DNA from: DAISJD01 sp036821645
GTDB taxonomy: Bacteria > Pseudomonadota > Alphaproteobacteria > ATCC43930 > CGMCC-115725
NCBI GenBank assembly: GCA_036821645.1
Contig: DAISJD010000059.1
Location: forward strand, 1 to 17,508
Direction of reading: 5' to 3'
Length of the DNA stretch: 17,508 nt
Shown here: piece after piece, positions 1 through 5,670 of the stretch
Layout of the letters: each line of letters starts with the position of its first letter
Position numbering within the stretch: position 1 is the first letter of the stretch
Notes under the pieces: generated by a model
Databases searched by the model: none
Seen by the model: only the letters and a program-made list of their open reading frames with translations
Told to the model about the DNA's origin: nothing
Position numbers and translations under genes: made by a program

Positions 1-1
1 C

Positions 2-250
2 GTAACGGGGGGCCTGCGCGGGGTCGATCAGCGCCAGGTTCCGGCCGTCATGCATGAATTCAACGAGATCCGCATCGGGTCCGGGGCTTTTTCAAAACCG
101 GAAGTGCCGGTCGCCTCTTTGTATTTGGATCGCGAAGGCATCGCCGAGATGGTTTTGGGAGCTGATTTTTTTGTCCATAATCGGGTCTTTATCGCCTACC
201 ATAGCAAGACGATCTTTGTGCGCGATTACGGGCTTGGTTATCATGGTTGA
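2..250 (+). CDS. Retropepsin-like aspartic protease, C-terminal fragment (5' end outside window)
   Basis: The reading frame is open from the left edge to a TGA at 248-250. Its last part, around 'MVLGADFFVHNRVFIAYHS', has the pattern of the C-terminal strand region of bacterial retropepsin-like proteases: a Leu-Gly-x-Asp-Phe-Phe turn, then hydrophobic strands. The next gene has a very similar segment ('MLLGFDFLQTNKLWISH') in its second lobe, so the two are probably paralogues in tandem. The catalytic Asp-Thr-Gly motif would lie upstream of the window and cannot be checked. The stop overlaps the next gene's start by 8 bases, which suggests an operon. Identification rests on similarity to the neighbour and on family knowledge; the specific substrate is unknown. 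Confidence 0.7.
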   Translation, partial: VTGGLRGVDQRQVPAVMHEFNEIRIGSGAFSKPEVPVASLYLDREGIAEMVLGADFFVHNRVFIAYHSKTIFVRDYGLGYHG

Positions 251-1265
251 AGCAAGAAACGCGGGGCGCATCGGTTTTTGGGCGTTCGGGATGTTCTGTG
301 CTGCCGTGTTTGGTATGGAACCGGCGGCGGCACGATGCACGGTGATGAAAATCGCCGAGGTGCCGCTCGTCACGCTTGGGCGCAGTGTGTCCGTGTCCGT
401 TACCATCGCGAATATCAAGACCTTGATGATTTTGGATACGGGGGCGTCGACCGCCACGATCAGTCCAGGCTTTGCCGAACGCATGCGGGTGCCCGAAGGG
501 GCGAACAAGGCACCGGTCCTTGGCACCGGCGGCGTCGTGAAAGCCGATAGCGTCGACGACACGATCATTGAAATGGGATCGGTTCGGCTGCCCGCGCGCA
601 CGATGCGGGTCGTCAAAATGCCATTCAACAAACGGGAGGTGGCCGGTTTGTTGGGGGGGGAGGTTTTTGCCGCCTACGATCTTGAAATCGATATTCCCGG
701 CGGTCGATTGGCACTCTATGACCCCAATCATTGCGCCGACGGCTTTCTCCCTTGGTCGACCGATGCCGCCCCTATTGCCTTTAGCGAACAGGCAGGGCAC
801 CTCATCCTGGTCCGTCCCACCATCAATGGCAAGCCGGTGTCGGCGATCCTCGATACCGGGGCGGAGGTGACGACCATGAAGATATCGACGGCCCGCGCCC
901 TCGGTCTTGATGTCGAAAAAATCTTCAAGGAACAAACGGCACAGCATTTCGGCGTCGGCGTTGGCGGTGAACTGATCCCGACGGCGCTCGCCCGCATCAA
1001 GGAACTGCGTCTCGGGTCGATCGTTCATGCCAATGTCGATGTGTCGATCGGCGGTCTCAGCGAGAAAGTCGGGTCCGGTTTCGATATGTTGCTGGGTTTC
1101 GATTTTCTGCAAACCAACAAGCTGTGGATCTCCCATCGGCTGGGTCAGGTTTTTCTCGCCCCAAGCGGTCAGCGCCCGCCGCTCGCCGGGCAGGGAACGG
1201 CCGTTTCGGTCGGCGCGCCGCCGCCGTCACCCGCAACCGGCATCCGGGTCGTGCCTTTGCAATAA
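243..1265 (+). CDS. Exported two-lobed retropepsin-like aspartic protease
   Basis: This is a 340-residue protein when started at ATG 243. I prefer that start to the upstream in-frame ATG at 54 because it gives a signal peptide (residues 1 to about 30: basic start, hydrophobic core GFWAFGMFCAAVFG, then A-A-A-R) and because it overlaps the stop of the preceding protease by 8 bases. Two lobes each carry an aspartic protease active-site motif: 'LDTGAS' with Asp65 and 'LDTGAEVT' with Asp204. Each is followed by a family-typical 'LLGGEVF' or 'LLGFDFL' turn. The protein can therefore form a complete two-Asp active site within one chain. It should act in the periplasm. Known bacterial relatives include PerP-type processing proteases, but no substrate is evident here. 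A run of eight G lies in the coding region at 653-660. A Pro/Ala-rich tail ends the protein. Confidence 0.85.
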   Translation: MVEARNAGRIGFWAFGMFCAAVFGMEPAAARCTVMKIAEVPLVTLGRSVSVSVTIANIKTLMILDTGASTATISPGFAERMRVPEGANKAPVLGTGGVVKADSVDDTIIEMGSVRLPARTMRVVKMPFNKREVAGLLGGEVFAAYDLEIDIPGGRLALYDPNHCADGFLPWSTDAAPIAFSEQAGHLILVRPTINGKPVSAILDTGAEVTTMKISTARALGLDVEKIFKEQTAQHFGVGVGGELIPTALARIKELRLGSIVHANVDVSIGGLSEKVGSGFDMLLGFDFLQTNKLWISHRLGQVFLAPSGQRPPLAGQGTAVSVGAPPPSPATGIRVVPLQ

Positions 1266-1422
1266 ACAGATCAATGAGTTTTACGGGCGACGCCGCGAAC
1301 AACCCCCTTTTTACGGGTGGATGCTGTATGGTGCCGGTGGCATGCTTTGCGTCTGGGCATGATCTGTCCCAAGGCCTGTCAACAAAAAACGACGCTCGGG
1401 ATCGTTCAGGGGGGAAAAAGAG

Positions 1423-2217
1423 ATGATCGACGCGTTATTGCAGATGGTGGACGCACGGGGTGTTGCCACCCTGACGCTCAATAGACCGCAATTGCACAAT
1501 GCCTTCGACGATCGATTGATCGCCGATCTCACACGCATCTTGGAACAGTGCGGGGCCGATCCTGCCGTGCGGGTCGTCGTGCTGCGCGGGGCGGGGCGCA
1601 GTTTTTCCGCCGGGGCCGATCTCGATTGGATGCGCCGCATGGCATCGTACGGGTTCGATGAAAATCTGCGCGATGCGGCTGGGCTTGCGCGCTTGATGCA
1701 GGTCTTGGATCGCTTGCCCAAGCCGACGATTGCCGTGGTGCAAGGGGCGGCCTATGGCGGCGGTGTCGGACTCGTCGCCTGCTGCGATATTGCGATTGCA
1801 GCCGACTCGGCCTGTTTTTGTCTTTCCGAAGTGAAACTCGGTCTGATCCCGGCTGTTATCAGCCCCTATGTCGTGGCCGCGATCGGTTTGCGTCAGGCGC
1901 GGCGCTATGCGCTGACTGCCGAGGTGATGACGGCGGCGAAGGCCGAGGCGATCGGTCTCGTCCATGAACGGTGTGCCGCCGACCACCTCGAAGCGGCCGT
2001 CTCTGCCATGATCGACGCCTTGCTGTTGGGGGGGCCTGACGCCCAGAAGGAAACGAAGGACCTGTTGCACCATGTCGCGTTCAAGCCCGTAGACGATGTT
2101 TTGGTCGCCGAAACGGGCCGCCGGATCGCGGTGCGGCGGTCGAGCGACGAGGGGCGCGACGGGATCATGGCGTTTTTGGATAAACGCCTGCCATCCTGGC
2201 GGGTTCCGCCGTCATAG
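1423..2217 (+). CDS. liuC: Enoyl-CoA hydratase/isomerase family protein, probably methylglutaconyl-CoA hydratase
   Basis: This 264-residue crotonase-fold protein is preceded by a purine-rich ribosome site (GGGGGGAAAAAG). The oxyanion-hole signature 'FSAGADLDWM' is at about residues 61-70 and the second loop 'YGGGVGLVACCDIAIA' at 111-126. The segment 'SEVKLGLIPAVISPYVV' is characteristic of the LiuC/GnyH branch, which hydrates 3-methylglutaconyl-CoA to HMG-CoA in leucine and isovalerate breakdown. Of the two catalytic glutamates of classical crotonase, the second is present (Glu136) and the first is replaced by Gly116; as far as I recall this is common in the LiuC-like branch. No other liu genes (isovaleryl-CoA dehydrogenase, MCC subunits, HMG-CoA lyase) lie in the window, so the substrate is inferred from sequence alone. 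A general enoyl-CoA hydratase is the alternative. Confidence 0.75.
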   Translation: MIDALLQMVDARGVATLTLNRPQLHNAFDDRLIADLTRILEQCGADPAVRVVVLRGAGRSFSAGADLDWMRRMASYGFDENLRDAAGLARLMQVLDRLPKPTIAVVQGAAYGGGVGLVACCDIAIAADSACFCLSEVKLGLIPAVISPYVVAAIGLRQARRYALTAEVMTAAKAEAIGLVHERCAADHLEAAVSAMIDALLLGGPDAQKETKDLLHHVAFKPVDDVLVAETGRRIAVRRSSDEGRDGIMAFLDKRLPSWRVPPS

Positions 2218-2233
2218 AGCGGGTTTTAGCGCG

Positions 2234-2650
2234 ATGCATCTCGTCAAACTCTGTGTTGGGTGCCCCACGGTCGAGACCTTGGAGGCGTGGGTGGCCGGGC
2301 GTGTGGCCGATGGCGTGCCGCTCGTCCATGTCACGCGCAATATGCCGAAGCAAGCGGCGGACATCTTGGACGGCGGGTCGCTCTATTGGATCATCAAGGG
2401 CCATATCCGGGCGCGGCAGCGGATTCTGGCGCTCGAAGCGGTGACGACGGAACAGGGCAAAGCCGGGTGTGGCATTCATCTCGATCCCAAGGTGGTGCGA
2501 ACGGTGCCGAAACCCCATTATATCATGCAAGGGTGGCGCTATTTGGCAGATGATGCGATTGCGGCGGATCTTGCGGTTGGGTATGTTGACGAAACGGATC
2601 AAATGCCGACCGCAATGCAGCGCGAACTGCGTGCCTTGGGCTTGCTGTAG
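2234..2650 (+). CDS. DUF1489 family protein
   Basis: This 138-residue protein begins at ATG 2234, 16 bases after the crotonase stop. I chose that start because the family begins with the motif 'MHLVKLCVG' seen here and because the upstream in-frame extension overlaps the preceding gene with a low-complexity Arg/Gly-rich sequence. The body has features I associate with alphaproteobacterial DUF1489: an early 'HVTRNMP' segment, 'GGSLYWIIKG', 'RILALE' and 'GWRYL' motifs. No signal peptide or membrane segment is seen, so it should be cytoplasmic. The function of the family is unknown to me. The gene ends inside the first unit of a 13-bp tandem repeat. Confidence 0.8.
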   Translation: MHLVKLCVGCPTVETLEAWVAGRVADGVPLVHVTRNMPKQAADILDGGSLYWIIKGHIRARQRILALEAVTTEQGKAGCGIHLDPKVVRTVPKPHYIMQGWRYLADDAIAADLAVGYVDETDQMPTAMQRELRALGLL

Positions 2651-2689
2651 GGGCTTGCTGTAGGGGCTTGCTGTAGGGGCCTGCCCTAG
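2638..2689 (+). repeat. 13-bp tandem repeat, three perfect copies plus one degenerate copy, containing a stop codon
   Basis: The unit GGGCTTGCTGTAG occurs at 2638-2650, 2651-2663 and 2664-2676 without mismatch. A fourth copy at 2677-2689 (GGGCCTGCCCTAG) matches at 10 of 13 positions. The first unit encodes the C-terminus Gly-Leu-Leu and the TAG stop of the DUF1489 gene; later units lie outside the coding region. It looks like a replication-slippage expansion. Confidence 0.9.
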
Positions 2690-2946
2690 CAGACGGTTCA
2701 GGGCGTGATCATTCGCGCACATGAAGCGGTCAGGTACTGGATATGTTGATCGCGGGCAGGTATAAGCAATTCGGTAGCCGGGTTTCTTGCCTTCCATCCG
2801 GTGAATTTTTTGTTTTATGGGTTTGTGCTGCGGGTGATCGGATGCGCAAAACTGTAAACGATTGTCGCGTGGGCATCGGCACGCTTTGAAGTGAGATCGC
2901 ATCAAAGCGTGCGGCTCTCGTTTTCCTTAATGTCGAGTAATATCGC
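2690..2946. other. Intergenic region before the NDUFA12-like gene
   Basis: With the tandem repeat, this makes a 296-base stretch without a gene. I find no convincing coding frame. It holds an 11-bp perfect inverted repeat at 2879-2912 (listed separately) and a T-rich patch near 2800-2825. No clear sigma70 -35/-10 pair can be assigned, although the promoter for the following plus-strand genes probably lies here. Confidence 0.5.
2879..2912. promoter_or_regulatory. 11-bp perfect inverted repeat upstream of the NDUFA12-like gene
   Basis: The arms GCACGCTTTGA (2879-2889) and TCAAAGCGTGC (2902-2912) are perfect reverse complements separated by 12 bases. The repeat lies 34 bases before the start codon. 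No U-tract follows directly, so a 5'-UTR hairpin or a protein-binding dyad is more likely than an intrinsic terminator. The function is inferred from position only. Confidence 0.5.
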
Positions 2947-3339
2947 ATGAGCCTTGGGACACGTCTTTATACTTGGTGGCGCGGCGAGCTTGTCGGGACG
3001 GATCAGTACGGCAACCAGTATTTTCGCGAAAAAGGCCAAAAGCCCTTGGTTAAGGGTGGCGGTATGGAAAGCCGGGAACGGCGTTGGGTGATCTATCGCG
3101 GGATCCCTGAGGCCAGTAAGGTGCCGCCGCAATGGCATGGGTGGCTTCACCACAGCGAGCGGCTTCCCCCCGATGAGGCCAGCCTGACCCAGCGCCAACC
3201 CTGGGAAAAGGAACATCTGCCCAATTTGACGGGTACCGTCTATGCGTATCATCCGGGCGGCTCCGTTCTGGCAGAGGGCGCGCGGGCGCCGGCTACGGGG
3301 GATTATGAGGCCTGGACCCCTGACGGGACAGGGTCGTGA
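2947..3339 (+). CDS. NADH:ubiquinone oxidoreductase accessory subunit, NDUFA12/B17.2 family
   Basis: This 130-residue protein has the family hallmarks: the N-terminal 'GTRLYTWWRGELVGTDQYGN' segment, then 'RRWVIYRG', then 'VPPQWHGWLHH' and a downstream 'YHPGGS' motif. NDUFA12 homologues are accessory subunits of complex I, found in mitochondria and alphaproteobacteria, and sit on the matrix/cytoplasmic arm. No signal peptide or membrane helix is present, as expected for that location. The core nuo operon is not in this window; a detached position next to mlaD and aat is usual for this gene in alphaproteobacteria, as I recall. The ribosome site before ATG 2947 is weak. Confidence 0.93.
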   Translation: MSLGTRLYTWWRGELVGTDQYGNQYFREKGQKPLVKGGGMESRERRWVIYRGIPEASKVPPQWHGWLHHSERLPPDEASLTQRQPWEKEHLPNLTGTVYAYHPGGSVLAEGARAPATGDYEAWTPDGTGS

Positions 3340-3376
3340 CGGATTGTAGCGGGATGCGCGGAAGAGAGTTGATCGG

Positions 3377-3877
3377 ATGAATCGTAATATTCTTGAAATT
3401 GCGATGGGTGCCGTTGTCGTCGCTATCGCTGGTGTTTTCTTAGTGTTCGCCTATTCGACCGCCCAGATCCGGTCCGTCACCGGTTATGGCGTGACGGCCA
3501 AATTCGATCATATCGAAGGGATCAGAGAAGGCGGCGATGTCCGTATCAGCGGGATCAAGGTGGGATCGATCGTCAAACAATCCTTGGATCCTCTGACCTA
3601 TCAGGCCATCGTCAAAATGAGCATCGCGAATGATGTCAAATTGCCGGTCGATACGGTTGCGACCATCACGTCTTCCGGGCTGTTGGGCGATAAATATCTG
3701 GCCCTGATCCCCGGTAACGACGACAAGCTGATCAATCCCGATGGCGTGATCAAGATCAGTCAATCCCCGGTCAGTCTGGAAGAGTTATTGGGGAAAGTCG
3801 TGTTTTCGGTCACCAATCAGCAAAAACCGGCTGATGGTCAGGCGGCGGCGTCACCAGCGGGCCAGCCAGCCCGGTGA
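3377..3877 (+). CDS. mlaD: MlaD-type MCE-domain lipid-transport protein
   Basis: This is a 166-residue protein. It has a single N-terminal membrane anchor (about residues 7-29, 'IAMGAVVVAIAGVFLVFAY'), then an MCE domain at about residues 36-115 with the expected 'GIREGGDVRISGIKVGSI' and 'SGLLGDKYLALIPG' segments, and a short Ala/Gln/Pro-rich tail. MlaD forms a hexameric ring in the periplasm on the inner-membrane MlaFEDB complex and takes part in phospholipid transport that keeps the outer membrane asymmetric. The mlaE, mlaF and mlaC genes are not nearby. It lies 37 bases after the NDUFA12-like gene and is probably co-transcribed. After the TGA the same frame stays open for about 40 more codons. 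Confidence 0.92.
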   Translation: MNRNILEIAMGAVVVAIAGVFLVFAYSTAQIRSVTGYGVTAKFDHIEGIREGGDVRISGIKVGSIVKQSLDPLTYQAIVKMSIANDVKLPVDTVATITSSGLLGDKYLALIPGNDDKLINPDGVIKISQSPVSLEELLGKVVFSVTNQQKPADGQAAASPAGQPAR

Positions 3878-4131
3878 TTGGGGGGGGCGCTGGGCGATGT
3901 GTGGGGTTCGGCGTTGGACGGGGCCGGATCCAGCCCCGACGCCAAGCTCAGGCAAGCGCCGCTGTCGCAAACTGGTCCGGTCGATCTGATCCTGTGACTG
4001 CGGGCATTGCGCCCCCCGGTATCCGATGCCGAGGGGGCCATGTCCTGATCGCTGGACCCTATCGGCGCTGCGGTTGGCGGTACGGTCCGGTTCCAGGCGG
4101 CATTCACGCGGTATTGGGGGGCAGGCTTGCG
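3878..4131. other. Gap between mlaD and the small downstream gene
   Basis: This 254-base gap is long for an otherwise tight plus-strand gene series. It starts with a run of eight G (3880-3887). One frame stays open from a GTG at 3874, overlapping the mlaD stop as GTGA, through to 4368, but its product in this stretch is Arg/Gly-rich and does not look like a folded protein. The mlaD frame itself continues for about 40 codons after the TGA with GC-rich third positions before a TGA at about 3995. I see no certain gene here; it may be untranslated leader or a remnant. Confidence 0.4.
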
Positions 4132-4368
4132 ATGACGAAGCCAGATTTTACGAAGATCCGGTGGCTGGAAGAAGGCGGTGAGCCGGTTGCCTGTATCGAA
4201 AAGCTGCGCGTGCTCAGCGAAAGCCTGACGGAATTGCAGCAACAGGCGCAAGATGCGTTTGAAGATGCCCTGGTGATCGGGTGCGCCGAACAGCAGGTCC
4301 GCGCGGTTCTGGCCGACCTCGTCTCTGGCCTCGATAATCCTTATCGCAAACGCCCTGTGGCGGAGTAA
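4132..4368 (+). CDS. Conserved-looking 78-residue protein of unknown function
   Basis: I choose ATG 4132 because it is preceded by a good ribosome site (GGGGGGCAGG, about 6 bases away) and because the protein becomes compositionally normal from this point. The product is small, soluble and acidic. The central part, 'EKLRVLSESLTELQQQAQDAFEDALVIG', followed by 'EQQVRAVLADLVSGLDNPYR', has heptad-like spacing of Leu/Val/Ala and should form two amphipathic helices. It has two cysteines and no known catalytic motif. The gene ends 5 bases before the DUF2155 gene, so they are likely co-expressed. I do not recognise a named family. A longer reading from GTG 3874 (164 residues) is possible but unlikely. 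Confidence 0.65.
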   Translation: MTKPDFTKIRWLEEGGEPVACIEKLRVLSESLTELQQQAQDAFEDALVIGCAEQQVRAVLADLVSGLDNPYRKRPVAE

Positions 4369-4373
4369 ACCTG

Positions 4374-4871
4374 ATGGTTTTTGGATCATTCCCGGTGCGA
4401 CCCTGGTGTTGGGGCGTCTGTCTTGGTGCCCTGATCGTGGTTGGCGGTGTCGCTGCGGCCGGGGCCGCGCCGAAACCGGCCCCCACGGCAGAGCCAAGCC
4501 CCCAGGCCGTCCCGCCGGTAGCACTGGGCCCGATCGATGGGGCGATTTTGCAGGGGTTGGATAAAACCACCGCCCGGGTGAGCCGGTTTGAGGCCCCCCT
4601 CGGTAAAGCCGTGAAATTCGGTACCTTATCGATCACGGTGCGCGATTGTCGCAAACGCCCGCCGGAAGAATCGCCGGAAAGTGCCGCCTTTCTCGACATA
4701 ACCGACCGCCGTCCGGGTCAGTTGGATGAGACGACGGTTTTTGGTGCCTGGGTCTTCGCATCAAGCCCGTCGGTCTCGGCGTTGGACCATCCGGTCTATG
4801 ATGTCGTCTTGTTGGATTGCCGGACTGCGGCGACGCACGCTGAGACACCCCTGAAACCGGTAGGCAAATAG
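4374..4871 (+). CDS. Exported DUF2155 domain protein
   Basis: This 165-residue protein has an N-terminal signal peptide (hydrophobic stretch at about residues 15-30, then A-A-G-A-A-P) and a Pro/Ala-rich linker to about residue 55. The DUF2155 domain follows: 'ILQGLDKTTARVSRFEAPLG', 'KFGTLSITVRDC', 'RKRPPEESPESAAFLDI' and 'VFGAWVFASSPSVSALDHPVYDV'. Cys92 and Cys149 are the conserved-looking pair in the domain and could form a disulfide after export. The function of the family is unknown; periplasmic location is inferred from the signal sequence. The start follows the 78-residue gene by 5 bases, with GGAG at 4361-4364 as its ribosome site. It converges on aat with only 9 bases between stops. 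Confidence 0.88.
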   Translation: MVFGSFPVRPWCWGVCLGALIVVGGVAAAGAAPKPAPTAEPSPQAVPPVALGPIDGAILQGLDKTTARVSRFEAPLGKAVKFGTLSITVRDCRKRPPEESPESAAFLDITDRRPGQLDETTVFGAWVFASSPSVSALDHPVYDVVLLDCRTAATHAETPLKPVGK

Positions 4872-4880
4872 GTCTGGCGG

Positions 4881-5537
4881 TCAGGCGGCAGGGCTTGGCT
4901 CAAGAGCCCAGGTGACGACGTCGCCGTCGAGTTGGGCCTGAAATGCGCAAGGGATGGCGATCGCGTCGGCCAGCCTGCGGCGGTAATCGTCGCGCGGGAT
5001 CTCGATCGCCCCGAAATGTGCCAGATGCTTGGTCACGAACTGCGTATCCAACAGGGTAAACCCCGCCTGTTTGAGGCGGGCGACCAAATGGACGAGGGCG
5101 ACCTTACTGGCATCGCGTTTCAGGCTGAACATGCTCTCGCCAAAAAAGGCGCCGCCGATCGCGACCCCGTAAAGCCCCCCGACCAGACGATCCTCGTGAT
5201 AGGTTTCGACCGAATGGGCGAACCCCTGCTGGAACAGAGCCGTGTAAAGCGCGATGATTTCAGGATTGATCCAGGTATTGGGCCGGTCCGGGGCCGGGGC
5301 GGCGCAGGCGCGTATGGTCGCACCGAACGCCTGATTGCAGCGGATGGTAAAGCCGCCTTGACGCACGGTGCGGCGCAGGCGTTTGCCGACATGAAATGCG
5401 CCGAGCGGGATGATCCCCCGCAGATCGGGATCGACCCAAAACAGCTCAGGATCGTCAGCCGATTGCGCCATGGGGAAAATCCCGGCGGCATAAGCGCGCA
5501 GCAAAAGCGCCGGGGTCAAGGAAAAACGGGTCGCCAT
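4881..5537 (-). CDS. aat: Leucyl/phenylalanyl-tRNA--protein transferase
   Basis: This 218-residue protein has the family signatures in order: 'LLLRAYAAGIFPMAQSADD' near the N-terminus, 'LFWVDPDLRGIIPL', then 'YTALFQQGFAHSVETY', 'LVGGLYGVAIGGAFFGESMFS', 'DASKVALVHLVARL' and 'LLDTQFVTKHLAHFGA'. Aat transfers Leu or Phe from aminoacyl-tRNA to the N-terminal Arg or Lys of proteins, marking them for ClpS/ClpAP degradation. It is cytoplasmic. Length is normal for the short alphaproteobacterial form. It lies 133 bases downstream of accC, so it may have its own promoter; an 8-bp direct repeat lies in that gap (5596-5603 and 5611-5618). Confidence 0.96.
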   Translation of the reverse strand: MATRFSLTPALLLRAYAAGIFPMAQSADDPELFWVDPDLRGIIPLGAFHVGKRLRRTVRQGGFTIRCNQAFGATIRACAAPAPDRPNTWINPEIIALYTALFQQGFAHSVETYHEDRLVGGLYGVAIGGAFFGESMFSLKRDASKVALVHLVARLKQAGFTLLDTQFVTKHLAHFGAIEIPRDDYRRRLADAIAIPCAFQAQLDGDVVTWALEPSPAA

Positions 5538-5670
5538 TGCAGGGGTACGACCTTATAGAATTTTCGTGACCATCGTTTTCCAGGCCATGGTTTCTCTAAC
5601 GATGCCTTTCCTAACGATCGCTGTGCAGCGGGACCCGTACGGCAGCGGTGCGATGCCAACGGATCCGGCA

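Noticed and set aside
54..242. N-terminal extension of the two-lobed protease from ATG 54
   Set aside because: The extra 63 residues overlap the coding end of the preceding protease in another frame, are compositionally odd, and would bury the clear signal peptide that starts at 243.
189..1136. Minus-strand open frame of 315 codons opposite the protease
   Set aside because: No ribosome site or domain pattern; the plus strand carries two DTG motifs and a signal peptide.
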